Source: Rhodobiaceae bacterium
GTDB taxonomy: Bacteria > Pseudomonadota > Alphaproteobacteria > Parvibaculales > Parvibaculaceae
Assembly: GCA_021404525.1 (NCBI GenBank)
Contig: JAAWWE010000001.1
Span: forward strand, 1 to 64,000
Direction: 5' to 3'
Length of the DNA: 64,000 nt
Each line of letters begins with the position of its first letter. Position 1 is the stretch's first letter. This document shows, in pieces, positions 18,396 through 27,590 of the stretch. A program made the translations under genes and the position numbers. The notes under the pieces were generated by a model. That model made no database searches. It worked only from the letters and a program-made list of their open reading frames with translations, and was not told the DNA's origin.

Positions 18396-20630
18396 CTAGT
18401 CCTGCAGCACCTGCGTTGAGGGAAAAGTAAGCTCCACAATAGTCCCGTCGCCCGGCGACGAAACGATGGAGAGCGCGCCTCTATTCGCCTCGGTGAGAGC
18501 TTTGGCAAGCGGCAGGCCGAGGCCGGTTCCCTTCTTGCCGTGAATGACAGCGCTGCGCGCCTGCCCGAAAGGTGCAAAGGCTTTCGACATGTCCTCGTCC
18601 GACATGCCAATGCCAGTGTCTTGCACGGTGACGACCAGGTCGCCATCTTTTGAGAGCGATGAGATCACGCTGACCTGCCCGCCGGGGCGGGTGAACTTGA
18701 CGGCATTGGACAGAAGGTTCAGCAAAATTTGTGTAAGGCTTCGCTTGTCAGCGACAAGACCGGGTAGGTTCTCGTCAATCTGCGCGCGAATGGAAATCCG
18801 TTCGTCCGCCGCACTTGGCTTCACCATATTGACGCAGGTATCGACAATGCTCGCAATGTCGACCTGCTCAAACGTCGGTTCAAATTTGCCAGCCTCAACT
18901 TTGGACAAGTCGAGCAGATCGTTGATCAGACTAAGCAGCAATTCACCACTGTCATGAATATCGCCTGCATAGGTGAGATATTTTTCGTGACCGAGAGAAC
19001 CGTAATGCTCATCGCGCATGATTTCGGAAAAACCAATGATCGCGTTGAGCGGGGTACGCAGCTCATGGGCGACCGAGGCCAGGAAATCAGATTTTTGGGT
19101 GTTGGCTGACGTCGCCTTTGACAGCGCGTCCCGCAGCTCCGCTTCCACCTGCTTGGCAGGCGTTATGTCCCGGAGGGCCGCCGTGAAGGCAGCCCCAGCA
19201 TAGTCGCTGCCAAGGGGTTGAATAACCAGGAGCAAGGAACGGCCGGGCTCGCCCTGCGTGACGACCTCCAGGCCATTGTCATAGGCTGTGGCAAAGCCGG
19301 CCTCTTTCAGGCTTGCGATATAGTCACGAACGCGGGTTTGGTCGGGCGCCCGAAAAGCAAGCTCTAACGGATCCCCCGGGCCGACACCAAGGATCTGCTC
19401 TGCTTCAGTGTTTGCGCGGATCACCTGACCCGCATCGTCCAGCATTAAAACACCATCTGTCACCGAGCTGAGCAGCGTATCAGGATCGGACACGGGAACC
19501 GCAGGCGCAATCGCTTCTTCAGTAACTGTTTTAGCAAGTTCAGACGAGTCAACGACCCGCGCAATACCGTTCCAGCCGGCAAAGCCGCCTGCACTATCAA
19601 GGAGGGGAAGCGCGCTGAGCAATAGGTGGATCACGTCGCCCTCTGCGCCAGGCCATAAGAGCTCCTCATCCCGCCACGGAGCATTTGAGTTCAGGGCGTT
19701 CGTCAGGCCAGTACTTGGTCCGAGTCCGAAGCTCTGAAGCACGTCGGCCCAACTTTTTCCGAGAAGTGTGTCGGCTCGAACGCCAGTGGCATCCTGTATA
19801 CCAGCGCTCACGCGTGTGAATGTCAGGTCCTTGTCAAGGCGCCATTGGAAGTCGCTCACGAGATCCAGCATGGCCTGCATCTTTGTGCGATCCGCATCCG
19901 CGACTTTTTCCAATACCCGCCGGTCGCCAATATCCCGAAAGAGACCGAGCAGCGCCTGACTGTCCGTATCTGGATCATGGACCCGGCGCAGCGTGAGGCG
20001 GTGCAAGCGGTCGCCATGCCGTGTTGTCAAACGTTGTGATTTGCTGACGGTCCCATTGCGTACAGCGCGCGCGATTAGCGGTAGCGCATCATCGGAACTT
20101 GGCAGTACGCCTGCAAGGCCCCCTTTGCGCAGGCGTCCGCCAAATATGCGTTCAGCTTCGGTATTTTGATGCAGGAGAAATCCATCTGTCCCAAAGAGCA
20201 CCATGGGCAGTGGTGCTTCCTGAACCATCTGGCCGAACCTGGAAAACTCCCTGGCCTCGTCAGAGCCATCAGGCGTAACAGTAAGCAAGAGACCCGGCCG
20301 ACCATCGTCGAGAGTGGAAGGGTAGCAGGTACAAACCGTCCAAAGGTTTTCTGAAGAGAGGTGCAGCTCCAGCTTGACGACAAGAGGCGCGTCTTCCTCA
20401 AAGCCTGTGGCAAGTCGTTCGAGTTTGAGTGTGGCCGGATCATCTGGATCAAAGTCCAGCTCAATAAGATCCAGAAGACTTTCTTCGCCCCAGAAGGTGA
20501 CAGCTGCCGGATTGCCCCAGGCAATACGTCGGCGCGCGACGTCCCAGAGCCAGGCTGGATCCGGTGAGCCTGCTAGATCTTCAATACTCAAACTGGACGC
20601 GGCGCTCACACAAATCTCCTGGACGGTCAT
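18396..20630 (-). CDS. PAS domain sensor histidine kinase, orphan and cytoplasmic
   Basis: A 744-residue histidine kinase. The N-terminal part carries several PAS-like segments, of which the clearest are around residues 130-240 (PMVLFGTDGFLLHQNTEAER), 260-360, and 390-500 (LLSSVTDGVLMLDDAGQVIR). The dimerisation/phosphoacceptor motif FLASVAHELRTPLNAIIG is near residue 520. The catalytic domain has the N box LLNLLSNAVKFTRPGGQV near 640, DTGIGMSDED near 675 and GTGLGLPLAKAL near 705. No membrane helix is seen, so it senses an internal signal. No response-regulator gene is adjacent. ATG at 20630 is chosen over the GTG at 20642. Confidence 0.9.
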   Translation of the reverse strand: MTVQEICVSAASSLSIEDLAGSPDPAWLWDVARRRIAWGNPAAVTFWGEESLLDLIELDFDPDDPATLKLERLATGFEEDAPLVVKLELHLSSENLWTVCTCYPSTLDDGRPGLLLTVTPDGSDEAREFSRFGQMVQEAPLPMVLFGTDGFLLHQNTEAERIFGGRLRKGGLAGVLPSSDDALPLIARAVRNGTVSKSQRLTTRHGDRLHRLTLRRVHDPDTDSQALLGLFRDIGDRRVLEKVADADRTKMQAMLDLVSDFQWRLDKDLTFTRVSAGIQDATGVRADTLLGKSWADVLQSFGLGPSTGLTNALNSNAPWRDEELLWPGAEGDVIHLLLSALPLLDSAGGFAGWNGIARVVDSSELAKTVTEEAIAPAVPVSDPDTLLSSVTDGVLMLDDAGQVIRANTEAEQILGVGPGDPLELAFRAPDQTRVRDYIASLKEAGFATAYDNGLEVVTQGEPGRSLLLVIQPLGSDYAGAAFTAALRDITPAKQVEAELRDALSKATSANTQKSDFLASVAHELRTPLNAIIGFSEIMRDEHYGSLGHEKYLTYAGDIHDSGELLLSLINDLLDLSKVEAGKFEPTFEQVDIASIVDTCVNMVKPSAADERISIRAQIDENLPGLVADKRSLTQILLNLLSNAVKFTRPGGQVSVISSLSKDGDLVVTVQDTGIGMSDEDMSKAFAPFGQARSAVIHGKKGTGLGLPLAKALTEANRGALSIVSSPGDGTIVELTFPSTQVLQD

Positions 20631-20790
20631 GCGTCTCACCACGCCGCCATACCCGCCACATGATAGGGCAGGGCAAATTGTTTAGAAGAGAGGGACCGCC
20701 GCGATCCCAATCTCTTTTAAGGCCTAGCCTAACGTCTAATTCGCGATCAGGTCCAGAGCGGGTGGTTAAGAGAGATACCTTTAGCCAACC

Positions 20791-21006
20791 CTATTTCTTC
20801 TTCTTTTTCTTAGGTCCTGATTGCCGCGCAATATTTGCCGCTTCGACGATTTCTGCAGCAATCTCTTCTGCCTCGTCGGGCATGAAGTCCATCGGCAGTT
20901 CAAACTGGGACGTTCTAAAGTAAAGGCGCACCATGCCTTCGGAAGTCGGGCCGATCTGAATTTCGCCGCTCTCATCCGTTTCTTTATTGATGCCTGACCC
21001 GCTCAT
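20791..21006 (-). CDS. Small conserved-type protein with lysine-rich tail
   Basis: A 71-residue acidic protein with a hexalysine C-terminus (SGPKKKKKK). The core IQIGPTSEGMVRLYFRTSQ and MDFMPDEAEEIAAEIVEAA suggests a short strand pair followed by a helix. It resembles a small alphaproteobacterial family of unknown function; DUF6324 is my tentative memory, not a confirmed match. Its ATG at 21006 overlaps the stop of the hydrolase gene (ATGA), so the two are translationally coupled. The longer frame to 21054 is an overlap with the hydrolase and is rejected. The basic tail might bind nucleic acid or membrane, but that is inference. Confidence 0.75.
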   Translation of the reverse strand: MSGSGINKETDESGEIQIGPTSEGMVRLYFRTSQFELPMDFMPDEAEEIAAEIVEAANIARQSGPKKKKKK

Positions 21007-21923
21007 GCTCTGCTTACCTCTGATGCTTCGGGCACCGGCCCGCCGGTTAACCATGCTTCCAGCATAGGATTCACCGTTTGCGGCGCCTCTTGTTGGACCC
21101 AGTGTGACACATTGGGGAGATATCTGAGGGTGAAATCCTCAACAAGGTCTTCCGTGCCATAGGTCAGTTCTTTCCCCAGTGCAGCATCCTCTTCTCCCCA
21201 GATCATCAAAGTGGGTGTTTTAACAAGTGGCGGGTCTTCCCAGACCTCTTTTAACGGGTTGCTGCGGAACGACGCCCGGTAGTAGTTGATCATGGCCTTC
21301 ATTGCACCAGGAATAAGAGCGTTCTGCCGATAGTGCTCAAGGACGTCCGGGCCGAAATTCGTCTGGTCAATCGCCATGTTGGAGAACGCGTCCCCAATGG
21401 CTTGAGCCCCGCGCAGAGTCATGAGTTTCTCCGGCAGCCAGGGGATCTGGAAAAAGAAGATGTACCAGGACTTCTTCAGTTGCGTCCAGCCAGAGACATT
21501 TTTCATGAACTGTGTGGGGTGGGGCAGGTTCATCACCACGAACCTCTCCAGAGGCCGCGCTTCCGTGAGCACAAAGCTCCAGCCAATCGCGCCGCCCCAG
21601 TCATGGGTCATGAGCGTCGTTGGCCCGGTTATCCCTTCAGCCCGCGCGGCATCAATGAGACCGGCTGCATCGGCGATAAGATGGGTGATGTTGTAGTCAG
21701 CGACCTTCGGGGGCCGAGAACTCTGACCATAGCCCCGCAGGTTGGGCGCCCAGACCGTGTAGCCAAGTGCTGCGAGCAACGGCATCTGAAAGCGCCAGGA
21801 GTGTTTGCTCTCCGGAAAGCCATGCAGCAAGAGGGCAAATTTCTCACCAGACCCACAGACATCTGTTTCGAAAGTGAGGCCGTTTGCCTCAATCATGCGT
21901 GTCGTAATGTGTATGTCGCTCAC
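21003..21923 (-). CDS. Alpha/beta fold hydrolase, epoxide hydrolase-like
   Basis: A 306-residue alpha/beta hydrolase. The oxyanion motif HGFPESKHSW is near residue 34, the nucleophile elbow THDWGGAIGW near residue 107 has an aspartate (D in HDWGG) rather than a serine, and a late histidine (NVSHWVQQEAP) completes the triad. An aspartate nucleophile is typical of epoxide hydrolases and haloalkane dehalogenases; the sequence around it favours the former. It starts with GTG at 21923, supported by a strong AGGAGG ribosome site. It forms a two-gene unit with the small lysine-tailed protein and is divergent from the sodium symporter gene. Confidence 0.87.
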   Translation of the reverse strand: MSDIHITTRMIEANGLTFETDVCGSGEKFALLLHGFPESKHSWRFQMPLLAALGYTVWAPNLRGYGQSSRPPKVADYNITHLIADAAGLIDAARAEGITGPTTLMTHDWGGAIGWSFVLTEARPLERFVVMNLPHPTQFMKNVSGWTQLKKSWYIFFFQIPWLPEKLMTLRGAQAIGDAFSNMAIDQTNFGPDVLEHYRQNALIPGAMKAMINYYRASFRSNPLKEVWEDPPLVKTPTLMIWGEEDAALGKELTYGTEDLVEDFTLRYLPNVSHWVQQEAPQTVNPMLEAWLTGGPVPEASEVSRA

Positions 21924-22065
21924 GGGGCACCTCCTGCGGACGGGACTATAGGCGATCAGGCGATGGCCTGACAGGGCCGAAAATCCGGGTTAGTGTGTCA
22001 ATAACAGAGGCTGAGAGGTCGGCGGGGGCCGCCATTCTCGGCGAGAAGGCCAGCGAGGGGATATT

Positions 22066-23481
22066 ATGGCGGTTAGCGTAGCGCGCGAGCATTGGTCGTC
22101 GCGATTTGCATTTCTGATGGCGGCAATTGGATCCGCTGTCGGGCTCGGCAATATCTGGCGGTTCCCTTTTGTCACAGGAGAGAATGGCGGCGGTGCCTTC
22201 ATCCTGATCTATCTGCTCACAACAACATGCATCGCGCTGCCAATTGTCATCGCTGAGGTGATGCTCGGCCGCATGGGCGGTCAGAGCCCCATTGGCTCCC
22301 TGATGCAGATTACCCGCAAGCACAAGAAGTCCATCTTCTGGGTGTTGATGGCCTGGGGCGGCACGCTGGGCGCTTTCGTGGTGCTGTCCTATTACAGTGT
22401 CATCGGAGGCTGGGCGCTGAAATATGTGACGCTCGCTGCGTCCGGCACATTTGGCAATCTGAACGGGGAAAGTTCAGGAGATATTTTTGGCGCCTTTATC
22501 GGCGACCCAATTGCGCTTATTGGCTGGCACACGCTCTTCATGGGCATCAATATCGGTATCGTGATCTGGGGCTTGCACAAAGGGATTGAACGCGCCGTTG
22601 TCTTCCTTATGCCGCTGCTTTTCGTGCTTCTGGTGGGCATGGTGTTCTATGCGGCCTCCACCCCCGGTTTTGATCGCGCCGTCGACTTCCTCTTCACCTT
22701 TGACTTCTCGAAAGTGACTTCGAACACATTCCTGATGGCGATTGGTCAGGGCTTCTTTTCCGTGTCTGTCGCGCTGGGTGCGATGATGACCTATGGCGCC
22801 TATCTGGACGAAGACGTCTCCATCCAGAACTCAGCAATCATCATTGTGATCGCAGATACCGGTGTCGCCATTCTCGCAGGTCTCGCCGTCTTCCCGTTGG
22901 TCTTTTCCTTTGCGCTGGAACCATCTGCGGGACCTGGGTTGATCTTTGTGACGGTGCCGATCGCCTTCGGGCAAATGGATGCAGGGCTCATGGTCGGGAC
23001 CGCCTTCTTCGTGCTCTTGTCCGTCGCGGCTGTCACATCGGCCATCTCGCTTCTGGAGCCAGCCGTGGCCTATATGGAAGAGGCGCTCACCTGGTCCAGA
23101 AAGGCAACGGCAATTCTGGTCGGGGGGGCAGCCTGGACGCTCGGCATTGCAAGCGTGCTTTCCTTTAGCGATTGGTCGGAATTTTATCCACTGGCACCGC
23201 TGGGGGTCTTGGTCAATCAGACGGTCTTTGATGTGTTTGATTTCATTGTCACCAGCTGGGTGCAGCCCGGCGTGGGCATCATGATGGCGGTCTTTGCCGG
23301 CTGGGTATTGAGCCAGGAGACTGTTCTTGAAGCCCTTAATGCCAAAGACCCGAACGCCCTCTGGTTTAAGGCTTGGCTATTTGCGGTGCGGATCGTTTGC
23401 CCGATTGCGGTGCTCCTGGTCTTTGCCGGTGCCGTCTGGCCGGACTTTGTCGCCTCCATGATGCCCAGTGGTGGTGAATAG
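22066..23481 (+). CDS. Sodium-dependent transporter (NSS/SNF family)
   Basis: A 471-residue inner-membrane symporter with about twelve hydrophobic helices. The first helix has the diagnostic sodium- and substrate-site motif GSAVGLGNIWRFPF, followed by GENGGGAFILIYLL. A GAGGGG ribosome site precedes the ATG. Family members take up amino acids or related amines with sodium. The specific substrate cannot be read. The gene is monocistronic as seen here, divergent from the hydrolase gene and followed by the hairpin-rich spacer before tRNA-His. Confidence 0.92.
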   Translation: MAVSVAREHWSSRFAFLMAAIGSAVGLGNIWRFPFVTGENGGGAFILIYLLTTTCIALPIVIAEVMLGRMGGQSPIGSLMQITRKHKKSIFWVLMAWGGTLGAFVVLSYYSVIGGWALKYVTLAASGTFGNLNGESSGDIFGAFIGDPIALIGWHTLFMGINIGIVIWGLHKGIERAVVFLMPLLFVLLVGMVFYAASTPGFDRAVDFLFTFDFSKVTSNTFLMAIGQGFFSVSVALGAMMTYGAYLDEDVSIQNSAIIIVIADTGVAILAGLAVFPLVFSFALEPSAGPGLIFVTVPIAFGQMDAGLMVGTAFFVLLSVAAVTSAISLLEPAVAYMEEALTWSRKATAILVGGAAWTLGIASVLSFSDWSEFYPLAPLGVLVNQTVFDVFDFIVTSWVQPGVGIMMAVFAGWVLSQETVLEALNAKDPNALWFKAWLFAVRIVCPIAVLLVFAGAVWPDFVASMMPSGGE

Positions 23482-23497
23482 GCGGCCCGGAACCGCC

Positions 23498-23520
23498 AAA
23501 AACCGCCCAAAAAAAGGCGG
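23498..23520 (-). terminator. Possible terminator facing the minus strand
   Basis: On the minus strand CCGCC, a loop containing seven T, and GGCGG are followed by five T. It would stop antisense transcription running from the RND pump gene through the tRNA into the symporter gene. The stem is only five bases, so this is tentative. Confidence 0.35.
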
Positions 23521-23551
23521 AAAATAAGGCATGCAGGGGCCTTGCATGGGC

Positions 23552-23575
23552 GCCGGAAGGGAATTAAGTTCCGGC
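23552..23575. repeat. Hairpin upstream of tRNA-His
   Basis: A perfect seven-base stem GCCGGAA / TTCCGGC with a ten-base loop, 39 bases upstream of the tRNA. A second hairpin-like repeat (ATGCAGGGGCCTTGCAT) lies just before it at 23530-23546. They may be the end of the symporter transcript or leader structures of the tRNA. Confidence 0.4.
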
Positions 23576-23614
23576 TCTCGGAGTGCTTGGGGCCTTGCCC
23601 CGCACAACGGATGT

Positions 23615-23691
23615 GCAGCTGTAGCTCAGTCGGTTAGAGCGCTTGATTGTGGATCAAGAGGTCGGTGGTTCAATTCCTCCCAGCTGTACCA
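23615..23691 (+). tRNA. tRNA-His (anticodon GTG), alphaproteobacterial type
   Basis: A 77-base cloverleaf with encoded CCA. The acceptor stem is GCAGCTG / CAGCTGT (with a G-T pair at the end), the D arm is GCTC/GAGC, and the anticodon stem-loop CTTGA-TTGTGGA-TCAAG has anticodon GTG at 23649-23651. The T arm is GGTGG-TTCAATT-CCTCC with one T-T mismatch. The base before the stem is T, so no G-1 is encoded, and the discriminator base is A. Most bacterial tRNA-His have G-1 and C73; the A73 form without G-1 is known from many Alphaproteobacteria, together with a matching HisRS. Confidence 0.95.
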
Positions 23692-23718
23692 TTTCTCCGA
23701 TTTTCCAACGGCCAATTG

Positions 23719-26700
23719 CTAGAGACCAAATTTTGCGCGCGCGGCTTCTAGGCCGGGAACTCGAAGCCTGTCCAGCGACGGGAGTGGCACATGGATGCGT
23801 CTCAGCCGCAGAGGAAGTGCAAGTGCAGCAGGTGTCACAATCAGCGTCAAGAGCGTGGAGAAACCGAGCCCGAAGACGATGGCGTTGGACATGGGCTTCC
23901 ATGTATAGCTGGTTGGTGACCCATAGGAAAACCAGTCTTCCGCAAATGGATTGACGCTCACCTGCAGGACCATCGGCATGAGACCCACCATGGTCGTGAT
24001 GGTGGTGAGAAGAATAGGCCGAAGGCGCTGGGCGCCTGCCTTGATGATCGCACTCTCCACATCGCTCCCGGCTTTGATGAGCCGCTGATAGGTGTCGATC
24101 AGAACAATATTGTTGTTCACCACAATGCCAGCGAGCGCGATGATCCCCGTGCCTGTCAAAATGACGGAGAAGGGTTGTTGCGTCACCATCATGCCAATCA
24201 GCACACCGGCCGTGGACATGATCACGGCAGAGAGGATGAGGGCGGATTGATAGAAGCTGTTGAACTGGGTGAGCAGGATGATGGCCATCAGGCCCAGTGC
24301 CGCTGTAAAGGCGAGATTGAGAAAGCCTTCCGACTCAGACTGCAGCCTGTCATCGCCACCAAACTGATGAGTGACACCAGCGGGCAGGCGGGGGCCGCTG
24401 GCAAGCACCCCAGCGGGCAGGGGGGTGCCGCTGGCAAGCCACTCCTTCAACTCACCGACTTTGGTGTTGGGCAATACGCCATGCTGAGTGTTCGCGCGAA
24501 CTTTGATGATCCACAGACCATTCCGTCGTTCAAGCGTATTGATGCGCTGATGGGCCTCGCGGGTCACAAAGTTGGTGATGGGAACCAGCCCACTCGGCGT
24601 CATGATGCGCAGACTATCTAGCTGAGAGATGCCACGCTGCGCTTCGCCAAGGCGCACGCGAATGTCTAGCTCATAGTCCGTGTCGTCCGGGCGATATTCA
24701 CCGACTTTAAGACCATTTGTGACCAGCTGTACCGCGCCTCCTACGGTGAGGACATTGGCACCAAACTTCCGGGCTTGGGCACGGTCAACGTCGAGCACCC
24801 ATTCAATGCCTGGTAGTGAACCCGTATCGTCAATATCGATAAGGCCCACCATCTCCGTTTCCATAAAGTCTCTGATTGTCCTGGCAGCGGCGGGGAGCAG
24901 TGTCCGGTCCGCGGTCAGGAGCTCAACCACAACATCCTTGTCCCGATCGAAGGACTGTACAAACGGATTGATCTCAACATGAATACCCGGGAGCTTTTCA
25001 GCAGCAGCCCGGATATCCGCAAAAATGTCAGCGACGGGTCTGCGTCCTCGCCAATCGGCCACATTCATATACATTTCACCAATCGTGTCGCGTGGCAGAT
25101 TGTCGAACGGGTTCCGATCTGTGGAGGGACCTGCATAGGAATAGAGATTGCGCACACCCTCCGTCTCAAGGATCGCGGCCTCTATGTCTGCTACCAGGGC
25201 CCGGGATGAATCCGCTGACAGGTTTCCCCGTGCGGTCACGATGATCTGTGCACCGGGCGGCTCCTCACTTGATATGAGGATCACCCCATAATTCACCTGG
25301 CCATAGAGAAAGAATATGGCAACGAGCAACCCGAACGCGCCTGAGACAATTCTGACCGGCCGTTCAACCGCCCAGCTGAGCAGGCGGGTATAGGCCGCAG
25401 CAAGAGGCTGACTTTCATCCGCCTTGTCTGCCTCGGCATCTGCGATGGGATCGAGAGCATGAGCGATGTCGTCGCTGCCCCCTTTTTTCCACCCCAGCTG
25501 GGCAGCGAGAGCCGGCAAGAAGAAGACAGCCACCAGCAGAGATCCTGAGAGCGTGAGGATCAGGGTGATCGGTAGAAACCGCATATAGTCGCCAGTAATC
25601 CCTGGCCAAAGCAGCAAGGGCAGAAAAGCGGCAAGCGTCGTAAGGGTCGATGAGATGATCGGCCAGAACATGCGCGTTGCTGCGGCGCCATAGGCAGTGC
25701 GTCGATCAAAACCCTGCGCGATTTTGCGGTCCGCATATTCAACAACAACGATGGCCCCATCCACCAGCATGCCGACGGCAACGATCAGGCCAAACATCAC
25801 CATCATGTTGGCGGTCATGCCGAGAACGGTCATGGCAAGGAAAGCAAGGAGGAATGAGGTTGGGATCGCGACACCCACAAGGAGCGAGGATTTCCACCCA
25901 AGTGCCAGGACGACAAGCACCATGACGAGCAAAATCGCGTTGACCACATTGGCCTGCAGGTCGGTCAGGATATTGCCGACCCGCTCACTTTCGTCATAGC
26001 TGATATCGACACTGACATTTGCAGGCCAGTCGGCAGTGACGCGATCAATCGTATGGCGCACCGCCTGCGACGTCTCTAGAATGTTTTCGCCAATCCGCTT
26101 CGAGACAGCCATGCCGATGGTCGGCCGCCCGTTATAGGTCGCATAGCCAGATCGGTCGGCAAAGCTACGCCTGATATCAGCAATGTCAGACAGCGTAACC
26201 ACGGCCTCATCATGAGTCATGATGGTGATGGAACCGAGGTCAGCACCCTTTTCGATAAGTCCTGGAACTTTAACGGCAAAGCGGCCTTCGGCACCGCGCA
26301 CATCCCCGGCGGCAATGAGCCTATTGTTCATCGTGATGGTTTGAATAAGCGGCCCAATGCCAATCTGATAGGCTTCAAGCTTCGACTGATCGATGGAGAT
26401 TTCCAGAAGTTCCCAGCGCTGGCCATACATGCTGGCATTGAGGACCGCGGAGATGGACTCGATCTCTGTTTTGAGCTCACGGGCGAGCCGTATGAGGGTG
26501 CGCTCAGGCGCGGTCCCGGAAATAGCCAGCCGCAGGATATTGTCCGTCGCCGTATTAAACTGGGTGATCCGGGGTTCTTCTGTGTCATCCGGAAATTCGG
26601 CCTGGGCAATGTCCACTTTCTCGCGGACGTCAATCATCGCCTCGTCAATATCAATCGACGGCGCAAACTCAAGCACCATGGCCACCGTGCTCTCAATGGC

Positions 26701-26952
26701 AAAGGTTTGGACGTCGACAAGACCTTCAAGGCCGATGAGCTCTCGCTCAAGCGGACGTCCAAGAAGCCGTTCGGCGTCCTCGGGAGAGGCGCCAATATGG
26801 ACGACAGTGACCATAACAAAGGGGATCTGCACGTCCGGGTCGCCGTCCTTTGGGATGGAAAGATAAGCAGACAGGCCAGCAATCAGCGCCACGAACAGGA
26901 TCGAGAGCGTTGTGCGCGAACGTGAAAGCGCTGCGTTGACGAGCGGGTTCAT
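23719..26952 (-). CDS. RND family efflux pump, inner-membrane subunit
   Basis: A 1077-residue resistance-nodulation-division transporter of the AcrB/acriflavin class. It has an N-terminal helix, a large periplasmic loop (PDVQIPFVMVTVVHIGASPEDAE), the central helix cluster with the proton-relay aspartate segment VGMLVDGAIVVVEY, a second large periplasmic loop and a second helix cluster (GIVVNNNIVLIDTYQR). The full length is present. The start could be the ATG at 26961 or the one at 26952; I use the latter, which begins MNPLVNAALSRS. Unusually, no membrane-fusion protein gene is next to it. Residues 839-860 contain an 11-residue tandem duplication. The substrate is unknown. Confidence 0.92.
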   Translation of the reverse strand: MNPLVNAALSRSRTTLSILFVALIAGLSAYLSIPKDGDPDVQIPFVMVTVVHIGASPEDAERLLGRPLERELIGLEGLVDVQTFAIESTVAMVLEFAPSIDIDEAMIDVREKVDIAQAEFPDDTEEPRITQFNTATDNILRLAISGTAPERTLIRLARELKTEIESISAVLNASMYGQRWELLEISIDQSKLEAYQIGIGPLIQTITMNNRLIAAGDVRGAEGRFAVKVPGLIEKGADLGSITIMTHDEAVVTLSDIADIRRSFADRSGYATYNGRPTIGMAVSKRIGENILETSQAVRHTIDRVTADWPANVSVDISYDESERVGNILTDLQANVVNAILLVMVLVVLALGWKSSLLVGVAIPTSFLLAFLAMTVLGMTANMMVMFGLIVAVGMLVDGAIVVVEYADRKIAQGFDRRTAYGAAATRMFWPIISSTLTTLAAFLPLLLWPGITGDYMRFLPITLILTLSGSLLVAVFFLPALAAQLGWKKGGSDDIAHALDPIADAEADKADESQPLAAAYTRLLSWAVERPVRIVSGAFGLLVAIFFLYGQVNYGVILISSEEPPGAQIIVTARGNLSADSSRALVADIEAAILETEGVRNLYSYAGPSTDRNPFDNLPRDTIGEMYMNVADWRGRRPVADIFADIRAAAEKLPGIHVEINPFVQSFDRDKDVVVELLTADRTLLPAAARTIRDFMETEMVGLIDIDDTGSLPGIEWVLDVDRAQARKFGANVLTVGGAVQLVTNGLKVGEYRPDDTDYELDIRVRLGEAQRGISQLDSLRIMTPSGLVPITNFVTREAHQRINTLERRNGLWIIKVRANTQHGVLPNTKVGELKEWLASGTPLPAGVLASGPRLPAGVTHQFGGDDRLQSESEGFLNLAFTAALGLMAIILLTQFNSFYQSALILSAVIMSTAGVLIGMMVTQQPFSVILTGTGIIALAGIVVNNNIVLIDTYQRLIKAGSDVESAIIKAGAQRLRPILLTTITTMVGLMPMVLQVSVNPFAEDWFSYGSPTSYTWKPMSNAIVFGLGFSTLLTLIVTPAALALPLRLRRIHVPLPSLDRLRVPGLEAARAKFGL
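24373..24438 (-). repeat. 33-base tandem duplication inside the RND pump gene
   Basis: Two adjacent 33-base copies encode LASGTPLPAGV and LASGPRLPAGV. The only residue differences are TP versus PR. The reading frame is kept. The duplication lies in the second periplasmic region of the pump. Confidence 0.85.
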
Positions 26953-27170
26953 GTGCACCATCCAAAGGGCGTCGGTGGGCGGGCAAACTCCGAGTGGACG
27001 CCGAAAACCTCAAACACCGGTAAGTCGACGGGTCAAAAAGAGCGCGCAGAGCAGACAAAGGCCCAGCGGTCACGAGATCGCCATTCACTTACTTCGGATA
27101 GGGAGATTAGAGGTCCAGTGGCGAGCTACGTCAAGCCCAACCATGAAGCTACGGGCCGTCAGTTCACAGA

Positions 27171-27587
27171 TTACCCGACAAAGATGAGGCCCGTCTGTAG
27201 ATCTGTAAAGCGCGCGTCTTCATCAACGGTGAAGTTGAGCGTGATCGTGCCGCTTGCGCCTGTAAAGGAACCCGTGCCGCTATCGATGCGACACTCGGCT
27301 GTGCCCCGCTGAATGGTCGGGTCAGGGCTTTCTTCGAGCGAAGAGGGGCGATAGGTCGAGACGGCGAGGGTGCCGCCTGCCAGCGTTATCTCTCCTTGCA
27401 GCGTGAACGACCCGTCCATGTCATTCATGACCAGGCATTCGAACTTGGCATTTACCCCCTCCGCGCCAATGGCGGCATCAAAGCCAGAGGTGAGGGTGGC
27501 CTCTGCTTCAATGCCCATTTGCTCCCCCATTTCATCCTGGGGGCTGACTTTCCCATCAAACTGCAGGTGATACCGATACACACTCAT
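27171..27587 (-). CDS. Hypothetical beta-rich protein
   Basis: A 138-residue protein without signal peptide or membrane helix. It alternates short polar strands (YRYHLQFDGKV, GSFTLQGEITLAGGTLAVS, GTAECRIDSGTGSFTGASG), suggesting a small beta-barrel. The segment GTGSFTGASGTITLNFTV looks like barrel-like proteins such as the DUF3224 or allene-oxide-cyclase-like families, but I cannot assign it. Its ATG is three bases after the stop of the aminotransferase gene on the same strand, so it is probably the last gene of the amidase/aminotransferase transcript. Confidence 0.7.
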   Translation of the reverse strand: MSVYRYHLQFDGKVSPQDEMGEQMGIEAEATLTSGFDAAIGAEGVNAKFECLVMNDMDGSFTLQGEITLAGGTLAVSTYRPSSLEESPDPTIQRGTAECRIDSGTGSFTGASGTITLNFTVDEDARFTDLQTGLIFVG

Positions 27588-27590
27588 GAC

